The position numbers were made by a program, and so were the translations under genes. DNA of 64,000 bases from Marispirochaeta aestuarii (GTDB taxonomy: Bacteria; Spirochaetota; Spirochaetia; JC444; Marispirochaetaceae). This document shows positions 27,255 through 35,321 of the stretch, one piece after another. Position 1 is the first letter of the stretch, and the number at the start of each line of letters is the position of its first letter. The notes below the pieces were generated by a model. That model saw only the letters and a list, made by a program, of their open reading frames with translations, did not search any database and had not been told where the DNA came from. Location of the stretch: assembly GCF_002087085.1 (NCBI RefSeq), contig NZ_MWQY01000001.1, positions 62,001-126,000 of the forward strand. Direction: 5' to 3'.

Positions 27255-27274
27255 TCCCAATACGAGGTTTATTT

Positions 27275-28144
27275 ATGGAGAATAATCAGGAACTGAATAA
27301 GGATTCCTGCTGTTATAGAATAAAGGTGGTCCATTCGAGTGAAACCCATCTTGCTCTTTTTCCCAAGGACGATCCCCTTGTAAAAGGTGACATGCTGATC
27401 GTTGACTCCCGCTACGGCAAGGATCTGGCGCTTGTTCTGGGGAACTCCTGCTGCTGTCAGAAAGCCGGCGATAAAGGCGAGATGATCAATATCGTCAGGC
27501 GTGCGAACGATTCCGACATGAAAAGACATGAGGAAAACCTGGAACGGGAGCGGGAGGCTCTGCAGGTCTGCAGAGAAAAGGTGGATGCCAGGGGTCTCGA
27601 TATGAAACTCGTATCCGCCCATTATCTGGATGAAGAGTCCAAGCTGCTTTTTTTCTTTACCGCTGAAGCCCGGGTCGATTTTCGTGAACTCGTCAAGGAT
27701 CTGGTGGCCGTTTTCAAGACCCGTATAGAGCTGCGGCAGATCGGGGTTCGGGATGAATCCCGGGTGCTGGGTGGCATCGGTGTGTGCGGACGGGTTCTCT
27801 GCTGTAACGGAATTACCGACAAGCTGAACCCTGTTTCCATCAAGATGGCAAAGGAACAGAACCTGAGTCTGAATTCCATGAAAATTTCCGGTCCCTGCGG
27901 TCGCCTTTTGTGCTGTCTGTCCTATGAATATGACTTTTACCGTGAAGAGAAGCGTTCCTTTCCTCCCGAGGGGGCTCGTATTCCCTTTAACGGCCTGACC
28001 TATAAAGTCGCAGAAGTCAACGTTCTGTCCAAGACTGTGAAGCTCCATTCAAGTGAGGGCGGGGTGACGGATGTACCGGTGACCAGCTTTGAACGGGATG
28101 GAGAGACCAGAAAATGGAGAATTCTTCGGATTGACGAGGATTAG
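27275..28144 (+). CDS. ricT: PSP1-domain protein, RicT/YaaT homologue
   Basis: A 289-residue protein of the PSP1 C-terminal family. Its cysteine-rich core (GGIGVCGRVLCCNGI, about 170-185, and SGPCGRLLCCLSYEYDF, about 205-220) matches RicT of Bacillus, where cysteines from RicT, RicF and RicA hold iron-sulfur clusters and the complex assists RNase Y in mRNA maturation. Partners RicA/RicF are not in the window. The frame opens at 27251, overlapping the YaaR stop, but GAGG is well placed for the ATG at 27275. Confidence 0.88.
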   Translation: MENNQELNKDSCCYRIKVVHSSETHLALFPKDDPLVKGDMLIVDSRYGKDLALVLGNSCCCQKAGDKGEMINIVRRANDSDMKRHEENLEREREALQVCREKVDARGLDMKLVSAHYLDEESKLLFFFTAEARVDFRELVKDLVAVFKTRIELRQIGVRDESRVLGGIGVCGRVLCCNGITDKLNPVSIKMAKEQNLSLNSMKISGPCGRLLCCLSYEYDFYREEKRSFPPEGARIPFNGLTYKVAEVNVLSKTVKLHSSEGGVTDVPVTSFERDGETRKWRILRIDED

Positions 28145-28149
28145 CGACC

Positions 28150-28179
28150 TTGACTTCTGTTCCGTGAGCATGATAGATT
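28150..28179 (+). promoter_or_regulatory. candidate promoter of the small zinc-ribbon gene
   Basis: TTGACT (28150-28155), 18-nt spacer and TAGATT (28174-28179). The following leader of about 75 nt ends in a GAAGGAG ribosome-binding site before the ATG at 28263. Confidence 0.45.
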
Positions 28180-28262
28180 GAGTCACGTTTTTCTGATATA
28201 TAAAACCATATCCGCAGTATCTGGTATGACTGCGTAGTTATTTTTTGGGAAGGAGTTAAGCG

Positions 28263-28433
28263 ATGGCGCAGATTAGTAAGAACGCCCGTGCAGGTTCCGC
28301 AACTCAGCGTTTTGAGTGCCCCTGCGGCGGCGAGGTCAAGATGAAGTCGATTTTTGCGAACGGACGATTGCGAAACGTCGCAGAGTGTGAAAAGTGCAAA
28401 CGCACTGAACGGCGCCCACGGGATTTCAGATAG
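28263..28433 (+). CDS. 56-residue zinc-ribbon-like protein
   Basis: A short gene encoding 56 residues, MAQISKNARAGSATQRFECP onward. It has CPCGG and CEKCKR separated by 22 residues, forming a CxC/CxxC pair that suggests a zinc ribbon, and is strongly basic (tail KCKRTERRPRDFR), as in small RNA- or ribosome-associated proteins. AAGGAG lies 8 nt before the ATG, a promoter lies upstream and a hairpin terminator follows, so it is a complete monocistronic unit. No known family is recognised. Function is not assigned. Confidence 0.8.
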   Translation: MAQISKNARAGSATQRFECPCGGEVKMKSIFANGRLRNVAECEKCKRTERRPRDFR

Positions 28434-28458
28434 TCCCCGCGAATATAAACAAACGCCG

Positions 28459-28482
28459 GGCCGCACGTACGTGCGGCCTTTA
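28459..28482 (+). terminator. rho-independent terminator
   Basis: Perfect palindrome GGCCGCACGTACGTGCGGCC (28459-28478) with an 8-bp stem and GTAC loop, followed by TTTATTGT. It ends the zinc-ribbon gene just before the rpsT promoter. Confidence 0.75.
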
Positions 28483-28487
28483 TTGTA

Positions 28488-28516
28488 TTGACAGGAAAGG
28501 ATTTATCTGGTACTTT
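28488..28516 (+). promoter_or_regulatory. rpsT promoter
   Basis: TTGACA (28488-28493), 17-nt spacer, TACTTT (28511-28516). The TTG of the -35 box opens the long reading frame, so that upstream start must be wrong. Confidence 0.75.
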
Positions 28517-28562
28517 ACCAGATCGAAACCAGCCTTATTTTACCAACATGGGGGGTAGTACG

Positions 28563-28841
28563 TTGCCTGGAAAAGGTTCCGCCGCCAAGCGGCATAGACA
28601 GAGCCGAGAACGCAGAATGCGTAATAGAATTCGCAGAAGCAGCATTCTTACGGCCAAAAAGAACTTTTTAAAAGCTGTTCGCGATAATGATACAGCTGAA
28701 GCAGAAAGCCGGTATCAGACAGTGGTTAAACTGATCGATACGGCAGCAGGGAAAGGTGTTTATCATCAGAACACCGCTGCACGAAAAAAATCTCGACTCA
28801 ACAAAGTTCTTAAACAGTTGAAGCAAGGAAGCGAGGCTTAA
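28563..28841 (+). CDS. rpsT: 30S ribosomal protein S20
   Basis: A 92-residue S20. The conserved basic N-terminus reads PGKGSAAKRHRQSRERRMRN and the helical body contains KKNFLKAVRDNDTAEAE and the typical lysine-rich end GVYHQNTAARKKSRLNKVLK. The most likely start is TTG at 28563 with a G-rich GGGGGGT seven bases upstream; an ATG at 28548 is in frame but has nothing like a ribosome-binding site. E. coli rpsT also starts with UUG and is feedback-regulated through its poor initiation, so the parallel is notable. The HU gene follows 52 nt later. Confidence 0.93.
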   Translation: MPGKGSAAKRHRQSRERRMRNRIRRSSILTAKKNFLKAVRDNDTAEAESRYQTVVKLIDTAAGKGVYHQNTAARKKSRLNKVLKQLKQGSEA

Positions 28842-28879
28842 AGCAGCCTCGTTTCCGAACCGAAATTTGGTTTTCGAGG
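28832..28879 (+). promoter_or_regulatory. two competing hairpins before the HU gene
   Basis: CCTCG at 28847-28851 can pair with CGAGG upstream (28832-28836, inside the rpsT end, with GCCTCG/CGAGGC extending it and TTT after) or with CGAGG downstream (28875-28879), in a structure helped by CCGAA pairing to TTTGG. The downstream pairing abuts the AAGGAG ribosome-binding site of HU. The two folds exclude each other; any regulatory effect is inference. Confidence 0.35.
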
Positions 28880-28893
28880 AAGGAGCTGCGCAG

Positions 28894-29193
28894 GTGAGTA
28901 ACAAGCTCACAAAAGCCGAAATAATCGATAGTATATTCGAAAAGACCGGCGTTAACCGCAAGGATGTCCATCGGATTCTTGACGAGTTTTTCGACCAGCT
29001 GAAGGATGGTCTGCAGGAAGATCGGGTTGTGGAACTGCGCGGATTTGGAACCTTCGAAATCCGGACCCGTAAAGGTCGAGAAAAGGCTCGTAATCCGAAA
29101 ACCGGAGAAATCGTACCGGTAAGCGCCCACGGGGTAGCAGTTTTTCGTCCTGGTAAGGAACTCAAACAGATTGCCTGGCCCCTGCGAACCTGA
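28894..29193 (+). CDS. hup: HU-family DNA-binding protein
   Basis: A 99-residue histone-like protein. It begins SNKLTKAEIIDSIFEKTGVN, continues with the HU/IHF dimer core and the DNA-binding arm GFGTFEIRTRKGREKARNPKTGEIV, and ends RPGKELKQIAWPLRT. It bends DNA and compacts the chromosome. The start is GTG with AAGGAG (28880-28885) 8 nt upstream; the open frame extends nine codons earlier to a TTG, but that lies in the hairpin and gives no conserved sequence. It follows rpsT closely and likely shares its promoter. Confidence 0.94.
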   Translation: MSNKLTKAEIIDSIFEKTGVNRKDVHRILDEFFDQLKDGLQEDRVVELRGFGTFEIRTRKGREKARNPKTGEIVPVSAHGVAVFRPGKELKQIAWPLRT

Positions 29194-29221
29194 TTGATTA
29201 TCATCGCTTAAGGCAAAAAAC

Positions 29222-30820
29222 ATGAAAACCGTCAGTTCACCTGGTAGTATCGCAGTCAGGCTGCGGTCTCTTGGAATAGACCTGTTTTTACTGATTGTAT
29301 CAGCTCTCTGTTTTTCTCTCTCTTTTCCAAGTTTTCTCTCCACCCGGGGTTGGGGATTTCTGGCGTATATCTCCATCGTTCCCGCTTTTATCGTTGTACA
29401 CCGTACCGGCTGGATATCCTCCTTTGTTCTGGGATGGTTTTACGGTCTGGCCGCGTATGCTGTTTTCAATTACTGGCTGGCGATTTTTCATCCCCTGGCT
29501 ATTTTTATTGTCCCTCTTATCTATTCCGCCTACTTTTTTGTTCTTTTTCCCCTTCTCAAGGCTGCAGACCGGCTTTTTCCCAGATACGGGTACCTGGTGC
29601 AGATACTTCTCTGGATGGGCTATGAATTCCTGAGGACCAAGGGTTTTCTGGGATACCCCTATGGGAATCTGGGCTACTCACAGTACCTGTATGTTCCTCT
29701 GATTCAATTGTCTGCGCTGACCGGAATGTGGGGAGTGTCTCTGCTGGTTATCTTTCCGTCAGCCTATATCGGAAACGCTCTGAAGAAATCCGATCCGCAG
29801 TATGCTCTCCGTTTTTTTCGTGAACATCGAATCGATGCCGCTGTGTGGGCTGTGGTCATGGTCCTTGTCGTCGCCGGAGGAGCGCTGGCCATGGGTGATT
29901 ATACGGATAAGCCGCAGTGGAAGGTTGCCCTGATCCAGCAGAACGAGGACCCCTGGAAGAACAGCATAGATGCGTATAAAAGCGCCCTTAATTCCCTGAC
30001 AGAGCTTTCCGACCGGGCCCTCAAAGAGGATCCGGACATCGTTATCTGGTCGGAGACCGCCTTTGTCCCCCGAATTGAGTGGCACAACCGCTATCGGACA
30101 TCCAGACCTCACTATGAGCTTGTAAGAGACCTGCTGGATTACCTGGAAGAGCAGGATGTTCCCTTTGTGGTGGGAAACGATCATGCTGAAAACAGCGCTG
30201 CTCCGGGAGAGCCCCTTGTTCCCGCTGACTACAACGCTGCCATTCTCTTCGAGAAGGGCGAAATGGTCGAAATCTACCGGAAGACCCATCTGGTTCCTTT
30301 TACCGAGCATTTCCCCTACGAAAACATTCTCCCCGGTATGCATCGCATGCTGATCGAGGCGGATACCCATTTCTGGGAGAAGGGTACGGAGTATACTGTA
30401 TTTGAAACCGGGGGGGTAAGGTTCTCTACTCCCATCTGCTTTGAGGATGTTTTCGGGTATCTGAGTCGTGAATTTGTCCGCCGGGGAGCCCAGGTCATTG
30501 TCAATATGACCAACGATTCATGGTCCGGTTCCGTGGCGGCGGAGATGCAGCATGCCGGGATGGCGGTTTTCCGTGCCGTAGAGAACAGACGCAGTGTTGT
30601 ACGCAGTACCAACGGCGGCATTACCTGCGTAATTGACCCCGACGGGCGTATTACTTCCAGTCTTGAACCCTTCACTGCCGACTATCTCATCGCCGATGTG
30701 CCCATCGATGACAGCCGCACAACCCTGTATACCCGTTTTGGCGACTGGTTTGCCTGGCTGATGCTCATGAGCGGAATAATCGTACTGGTCTTCGGTTTTT
30801 TACGGCCAAGCCGACATTGA
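29222..30820 (+). CDS. lnt: apolipoprotein N-acyltransferase Lnt
   Basis: A 532-residue inner-membrane enzyme that adds the third acyl chain to lipoproteins. About seven membrane segments (within residues 15-235) precede the nitrilase-like catalytic domain. The catalytic triad is present: Glu in VIWSETAFVPR (about 277), Lys in IYRKTHLVPFTEHFPY (about 352), Cys in STPICFEDVFGY (about 404). A final transmembrane helix (about 505-527) closes the protein. Full-length Lnt fits an organism with outer-membrane lipoproteins. AAGG lies 8-9 nt before the ATG. Confidence 0.95.
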   Translation: MKTVSSPGSIAVRLRSLGIDLFLLIVSALCFSLSFPSFLSTRGWGFLAYISIVPAFIVVHRTGWISSFVLGWFYGLAAYAVFNYWLAIFHPLAIFIVPLIYSAYFFVLFPLLKAADRLFPRYGYLVQILLWMGYEFLRTKGFLGYPYGNLGYSQYLYVPLIQLSALTGMWGVSLLVIFPSAYIGNALKKSDPQYALRFFREHRIDAAVWAVVMVLVVAGGALAMGDYTDKPQWKVALIQQNEDPWKNSIDAYKSALNSLTELSDRALKEDPDIVIWSETAFVPRIEWHNRYRTSRPHYELVRDLLDYLEEQDVPFVVGNDHAENSAAPGEPLVPADYNAAILFEKGEMVEIYRKTHLVPFTEHFPYENILPGMHRMLIEADTHFWEKGTEYTVFETGGVRFSTPICFEDVFGYLSREFVRRGAQVIVNMTNDSWSGSVAAEMQHAGMAVFRAVENRRSVVRSTNGGITCVIDPDGRITSSLEPFTADYLIADVPIDDSRTTLYTRFGDWFAWLMLMSGIIVLVFGFLRPSRH

Positions 30821-30863
30821 CAAGCCGGGCGACATATAGGAAGATATTGTATAGGAACGCATA

Positions 30864-31610
30864 ATGAACGCAAAGACAAAGATTCTGATAGTCGATGATG
30901 AACCAATAAACCGCGATTTCTTCGATGTGATGCTCAGCAAACTGGGCTTCCAGGTAAACAAAGCTGAAGACGGCGAAGAGGCTCTGGAAAAACTGAAGAA
31001 TGATCGTCCCGACCTGATCATTCTCGACAATATCATGCCCAAAATGTCGGGTTGGAAACTGACGAAGATTCTGAAAACCAGCGACGATTACGGGGAATTC
31101 AGCGATATCCCTATAATAATGTTCTCTGCCATGGATGATGTGAAGGACAAAATAGAGGGCTTTGAGCTTGGAGTTGAGGACTACATTACCAAGCCCTTCA
31201 ATTTCTCCGAGGTCCTCGCCCGGATTCGTGCGGTGTTGCGCAGCCGGGAACTGTCGCGCCAGGTAGTTCAGAAAGAACGGAAGATAGCATCCATTGAATC
31301 CCTGAATCAGTCCCTTATCTATTTTACCCAGCATCTGAAAGAACCGGTGGAGTCCCTGCAGAAACGGGTAGAGACCCTTGATGTGAACTCGAAAAAAGAA
31401 ATTCAGGACTTTGTTGAGGCGGTGCAGGTGGAAACCAAGCAGGTGCTTGTTACCCTTCACAGCCTGGAGGATGAGATCAGGGATCTTCAGAAGCGCCCTG
31501 AGCTGCAGGAAGATGCGGATGCCGATCTTCTTGAGGATCTGGAAAAAAGGTTTCAGAGACATTTTTCCAGCTGGAAGGAGAACCAGGAGGTTCCCGAGGT
31601 TTCCTCGTGA
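30864..31610 (+). CDS. response regulator with coiled-coil output
   Basis: A 248-residue protein. Residues 1-125 form a receiver domain: ILIVDDEPINRDFF with the acidic pair, phospho-acceptor Asp in LIILDNIMPKMSG (about 53), Ser/Thr in IIMFSAMDD and Lys in YITKPFNF. The rest (130-248) is a predicted coiled coil with no DNA-binding or enzymatic domain. It probably acts by protein contacts. Its stop overlaps the start of the small TPR/cyclase-tail gene, and a bactofilin follows, so the three may work together. An AGGA lies about 8 nt before the ATG. Confidence 0.88.
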   Translation: MNAKTKILIVDDEPINRDFFDVMLSKLGFQVNKAEDGEEALEKLKNDRPDLIILDNIMPKMSGWKLTKILKTSDDYGEFSDIPIIMFSAMDDVKDKIEGFELGVEDYITKPFNFSEVLARIRAVLRSRELSRQVVQKERKIASIESLNQSLIYFTQHLKEPVESLQKRVETLDVNSKKEIQDFVEAVQVETKQVLVTLHSLEDEIRDLQKRPELQEDADADLLEDLEKRFQRHFSSWKENQEVPEVSS

Positions 31611-31828
31611 TTTCGGAAGAGAAAAAAAAAGTATTGGATCTTTTCGGTCAGGGAAGAAAGCAGTATAAGCTTATGGAGTTCGAAAAAGCCAGGCAGTTTT
31701 TTGCCCAGGCTCTGGAGATAGATCCTGAAGACGGTCCATCGAAGGTATACTACCTGCGTTGTAAACATTACATTGAGAATCCACCTCCCGAGGATTGGGA
31801 CGGTGTGTTTGTCATGAATACAAAATAA
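31607..31828 (+). CDS. stand-alone cyclase-tail/TPR small protein
   Basis: A 73-residue protein with one TPR-like helix pair (YKLMEFEKARQFFAQALEID) followed by GPSKVYYLRCKHYIENPPPE and DWDGVFVMNTK. From memory, the ending DGPS-x-YxxRC-xx-PPPxDWDGVF is typical of the extreme C-terminus of class III adenylate/guanylate cyclases in spirochaetes and some other bacteria. Here it occurs alone, with no cyclase domain. The GTG start overlaps the stop of the response regulator. A role as an adaptor is inference. Confidence 0.75.
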   Translation: MISEEKKKVLDLFGQGRKQYKLMEFEKARQFFAQALEIDPEDGPSKVYYLRCKHYIENPPPEDWDGVFVMNTK

Positions 31829-31847
31829 TAACGGATGCACAGACAGC

Positions 31848-32261
31848 ATGGCGATTATCAGCTCCAACAGACTTGAAGTTCCAACAACCACTCTTGGAAG
31901 TGCAACATCCTTTGCCGGAGATCTAAGCTTTACAACCTCTCTGAGAATCGAGGGGCGGTATTCCGGAAAGATTGAGTCCAGGGGTACGCTGCACATTGCC
32001 CCCGGGGCGCATGTGGAAGCAGACATCGTGGTAGGGGCGGTAGTTGTTGCCGGTACCGTGGTGGGCAATATTACGGCCTCCAAGCGTCTTGAGATTGAAG
32101 CCACCGGAACAGTTATAGGCAATATAAAGACCCCGAAGCTGAAGGTAGCCGAGGGTGTTTCATTTCGCGGTAAGTGCGATATGCTCGAAGGCGGTGATGC
32201 TATCGATATCTTTTCCGCTGCTCCGGATAAACTGAAAAAGATTCTTACTCATACCCATTAG
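31848..32261 (+). CDS. second bactofilin
   Basis: A 137-residue bactofilin distinct from the one at 26.4 kb. The beta-helix core spans about 25-115: SFAGDLSFTTSLRIEGRYSG, GTLHIAPGAHVEADIVVGAV and GNITASKRLEIEATGTVIGN. It should polymerise into membrane-associated cytoskeletal filaments. It lies in a row with a response regulator and the cyclase-tail protein (19 nt gap), and directly precedes a cinA-type gene (4 nt gap). Two bactofilins within 6 kb may copolymerise or serve different sites. Confidence 0.93.
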   Translation: MAIISSNRLEVPTTTLGSATSFAGDLSFTTSLRIEGRYSGKIESRGTLHIAPGAHVEADIVVGAVVVAGTVVGNITASKRLEIEATGTVIGNIKTPKLKVAEGVSFRGKCDMLEGGDAIDIFSAAPDKLKKILTHTH

Positions 32262-32265
32262 CAGC

Positions 32266-32985
32266 ATGGATCGATCATATGCAGGATCATTGAATATTCT
32301 CGGAATTACCCCTGAAGGTGTAGAAAGACGTCTTGACGATTGCGGGGTAAACCTGACTGAAGTGGATTATATTTCCGGCGCATACGGAACCATTCTGCGA
32401 AGCAGCACCACCGGCCGTGAAGCGGAGAATCTTAAGCTTGTTGAGCGTTGCTGTGCCCCTTTTATCGCCAGGGGCGATATGAATCCCGCCGGGCTGACTG
32501 TTCAGAGTGCTCTCAGAGCAGGGATTATGCTGGCCTTTGCAGAGTCCTGTACCGGAGGGCTGGCCGGATCAATGGTAACGGGTATAGCCGGAAGCTCTGA
32601 TGTTTTCTGGGGATCCATGGTGACCTATGCCAATGATGCCAAGGAGAGAGTGCTGGGGGTTTCCAGCATTCCTGACCATGGGGCGGTGTCAGAAGAAACC
32701 GTCGGGGCCATGGCGGAGGGCGCTATAAAGCTATCCGGTGCCGACGCGGCTCTTGCCGTCTCGGGGATTGCCGGGCCCGGGGGCGGAACTCCGGAAAAAC
32801 CTGTGGGAACCGTGTGGTTCGCCTTCAGGTATCGCGAAAAAATGCAGACCTTAAAATGCGTGTTCAGCGGAAAACGCGGCCAGGTCAGACACAAGGCGGC
32901 TGCCGTGGCCCTGGCGGGACTCGCAAATCAAATAGATGGGGCTTTACTTGACACCGAATGGATAGCTGATTATACTTGTTATTAA
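32266..32985 (+). CDS. CinA/PncC-family nicotinamide-nucleotide amidase
   Basis: A 239-residue protein whose last 160 residues are the CinA C-terminal domain: TVQSALRAGIMLAFAESCTG with the catalytic serine region, GSSDVFWGSMVTYANDAKER, GAVSEETVGAMAEGA and the SGIAGPGGGTPEKPVGTVWF loop. This domain deamidates nicotinamide mononucleotide. The first 75 residues are not the MoCF domain of full CinA; they resemble at most its linker, so the gene looks like a shortened CinA. The rho promoter lies in its 3' end. Confidence 0.88.
   Translation: MDRSYAGSLNILGITPEGVERRLDDCGVNLTEVDYISGAYGTILRSSTTGREAENLKLVERCCAPFIARGDMNPAGLTVQSALRAGIMLAFAESCTGGLAGSMVTGIAGSSDVFWGSMVTYANDAKERVLGVSSIPDHGAVSEETVGAMAEGAIKLSGADAALAVSGIAGPGGGTPEKPVGTVWFAFRYREKMQTLKCVFSGKRGQVRHKAAAVALAGLANQIDGALLDTEWIADYTCY
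32948..32976 (+). promoter_or_regulatory. rho promoter
   Basis: TTGACA (32948-32953), exactly 17 nt, TATACT (32971-32976): a near-consensus sigma70 promoter inside the 3' end of the cinA-type gene. It would give rho a leader of about 135 nt, in which no open reading frame or strong hairpin was found. Long leaders upstream of rho often serve Rho autoregulation, which would fit. Confidence 0.8.
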
Positions 32986-33120
32986 TTGTTTCACGCATTT
33001 ATGCTCGGTACGATAATCTGAAACCGGGCCTCCTTATATAACGTATAACGGAAATCCAAAATCATGCAAATCTGCCAGGGTGTGAATATTGATTAATCCC
33101 CTACCACATGGAGTACATAC

Positions 33121-34848
33121 ATGGCCTTACTTCGTAAGCGTGGCACCATGAAAAACGCTAGTGAACACGAGGAGTCGCAAGTGGAAACCTCCGAAACGGT
33201 ACAGAATGAATTGAGTCTTACAGAGAATTCAGCGTTTCAGGAAGAAGAAAACAGTAACAGCAAGTCTCCGGAGGATAACCAGGAGTCTTTTAAAAAGCGA
33301 AGGGTCCGGAAAAAATCGGCCAACGGAGAGGGTTCCTCCTCTTCGAACGATGCTTCCGACCTGTCTTCCAGGGAACCGGTAAAGAGACGGCCCAAGAAGA
33401 AGAAAATCCGGGTGGAACTGATTAAGGATTCCCCCATGGATGAAGATAATCAGTCCGAAGAAAGCAGTTCCGACAACCAGGAACAGGCCGCTCCCACCGC
33501 TTCCGCCTATTATCCGGACCATTCAAATCATCACGGCTCCGGAAAAGGGCAGAACTCTTCAGGTAAAGAAAAAGATAAGCTGAGTATAAATGAGCTCACC
33601 CGGATGAATATGGGTGATCTGCGGGCTTTTGCCATAGACAAGGGAGTCTCTCCGGACAATCTTGGGTCCATGAAAAAGCAGGAGGTCATTTTCGCGATTC
33701 TCAAGTCCCATACTTCGGTGGGCGGCGGAATAACTGCCTATGGGTCACTTGAGATTCTCCCCGACGGTTATGGATTTCTCCGGTCACCCCAGAACAGTTA
33801 CCTTCCCGGCCAGGACGACATCTATATTTCTCCTTCTCAGATTCGCCTGTTCAACCTTCGAACCGGCGACACCGTTTCCGGCCATATCCGCCCCCCCAAG
33901 GAAGGGGAGCGCTTCTTTGCAATGCTCAGGGTCGATTCGGTTAACTTTCGGGATCCCGCAGAAGCCCAGACCAGGATACCCTTTGACAATCTGACTCCCC
34001 TCTACCCGGAGACGCGGATCAATATGGAGAGGGAAGGCGGACCGATCTCCACGAGGATGATTAATCTGTTCTGTCCCATTGGAAAGGGGCAGCGGGGACT
34101 GATCGTATCGCCTCCCAGAACAGGTAAAACAATCCTTCTGCAGCAGATAGCCAACGCCATTACCACGAATCATCCGGAGGTCTATCTGATCGTACTGCTG
34201 ATAGACGAGCGTCCGGAGGAAGTGACGGATATGCGGCGTAACGTAAAGGGCGAGGTAATTGCCTCTACCTTTGACGAGCAGGCTACCCGGCATGTGCAGG
34301 TTGCCGAAATGGTTATCGAGAAGGCGAAACGTCTTGTGGAACACGGAAACGACGTGGTTATACTCCTTGACTCCATAACACGCCTGGCCCGGGCCTACAA
34401 CCAGACTGTTCCAACCTCGGGCAAGATCCTCTCCGGCGGTGTCGATTCCAACGCGCTGCACAGACCGAAACGGTTTTTCGGGGCAGCCCGGAATATTGAA
34501 GACGGAGGCAGTCTTACAATTGTTGCAACAGCGCTGATCGAAACAGGCAGCCGTATGGACGAGGTCATCTTCGAGGAGTTCAAGGGCACCGGTAACATGG
34601 AGATTATCCTGGATCGCAGAATGGCGGACCGGCGGCTTTTTCCGTCCATCAATATAAAACGCTCAGGAACCCGAAAAGAGGAACTTCTGCTCACGGAAAC
34701 CGAACTTCAGAAGATGTGGGTCCTGCGGAAGGTAATAAACCCGATGGATGATATCGAGATTACCGAGATGATGATTGACAGAATGAGCAAAACCAAGAAT
34801 AATGAGTCCTTCCTGAGGTCCATGAATACCTCTTCCGTTACTGATTAG
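33121..34848 (+). CDS. rho: transcription termination factor Rho
   Basis: A 575-residue Rho, about 155 residues longer than E. coli Rho. Residues 1-155 are a charged, Ser/Glu/Lys-rich, low-complexity insert with basic patches such as [14 protein letters not shown] and [13 protein letters not shown]. Then come the Rho N-terminal helix bundle ([19 protein letters not shown]), the RNA-binding cold-shock fold ([20 protein letters not shown]), and the ATPase with Walker A SPPRTGKT and Walker [17 protein letters not shown]. It forms a hexameric helicase that ends transcription. GGAG lies 7 nt before the ATG. Confidence 0.96.
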   Translation: MALLRKRGTMKNASEHEESQVETSETVQNELSLTENSAFQEEENSNSKSPEDNQESFKKRRVRKKSANGEGSSSSNDASDLSSREPVKRRPKKKKIRVELIKDSPMDEDNQSEESSSDNQEQAAPTASAYYPDHSNHHGSGKGQNSSGKEKDKLSINELTRMNMGDLRAFAIDKGVSPDNLGSMKKQEVIFAILKSHTSVGGGITAYGSLEILPDGYGFLRSPQNSYLPGQDDIYISPSQIRLFNLRTGDTVSGHIRPPKEGERFFAMLRVDSVNFRDPAEAQTRIPFDNLTPLYPETRINMEREGGPISTRMINLFCPIGKGQRGLIVSPPRTGKTILLQQIANAITTNHPEVYLIVLLIDERPEEVTDMRRNVKGEVIASTFDEQATRHVQVAEMVIEKAKRLVEHGNDVVILLDSITRLARAYNQTVPTSGKILSGGVDSNALHRPKRFFGAARNIEDGGSLTIVATALIETGSRMDEVIFEEFKGTGNMEIILDRRMADRRLFPSINIKRSGTRKEELLLTETELQKMWVLRKVINPMDDIEITEMMIDRMSKTKNNESFLRSMNTSSVTD

Positions 34849-34920
34849 AAAATATTAGCCCGGTGACGTACCGCCAGGTTCGGTAATCATCGGGTATCTA
34901 TAGATTTAGGAGAACGAAAC

Positions 34921-35127
34921 ATGAAGAGCGGAATACATCCGAAATACGAGTTTACCACTATAAAGTGTGCCTGCGGGAATGTGATCGAAACCCGGTCTAC
35001 TTCCAAAGACATCGAGGTGGAAATCTGTTCAAGCTGCCATCCCTTCTTTACCGGAAAGCAGAAGCTTGTCGATACTGCTGGACGTGTTGAACGCTTCAAG
35101 AAGAAGTACGGCATCAAGGACGAGTAA
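34921..35127 (+). CDS. rpmE: 50S ribosomal protein L31
   Basis: A 68-residue L31 of the zinc-binding type: [20 protein letters not shown] with CxC and [20 protein letters not shown] with CxxC, ending in a basic tail. Keeping the cysteines means this is the zinc (C+) form. An AGGAG site lies 7 nt upstream. It follows rho by 72 nt, a common order in bacteria, and is ended by a strong terminator. Confidence 0.96.
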   Translation: MKSGIHPKYEFTTIKCACGNVIETRSTSKDIEVEICSSCHPFFTGKQKLVDTAGRVERFKKKYGIKDE

Positions 35128-35146
35128 ACCCATCAATTTTCCCTGT

Positions 35147-35177
35147 AAGGCGGACCGGCTATGTCCGCCTTTTTATT
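35147..35177 (+). terminator. rho-independent terminator after rpmE
   Basis: AAGGCGGAC (35147-35155), loop CGGCTAT, GTCCGCCTT (35163-35171), then TTTATTT. A strong 9-bp stem with a U tract. Confidence 0.88.
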
Positions 35178-35236
35178 TGGCACCCCGGACACCCCTTTCT
35201 CCCCGCTGACTCAAGGATCCTGCAGAAGGAATCTTG

Positions 35237-35265
35237 TTGCAATGGGCGGTTTTTTCCAGTAATAT
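35237..35265 (+). promoter_or_regulatory. promoter of the GHMP kinase gene
   Basis: TTGCAA (35237-35242), 17-nt spacer, TAATAT (35260-35265). The transcript would carry a leader of about 50 nt with GAAGGAAG before the ATG at 35322. Confidence 0.65.
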
Positions 35266-35321
35266 GGGTTAAGTATATTTTTCAAACGAAGCGGCCTACG
35301 GGTGTTGGTGAAGGAAGTTGA

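Noticed and set aside
28488-28562. Longer N-terminus for S20 starting at 28488
   Set aside because: The first codon is the -35 box of the rpsT promoter, and the added residues do not match S20.
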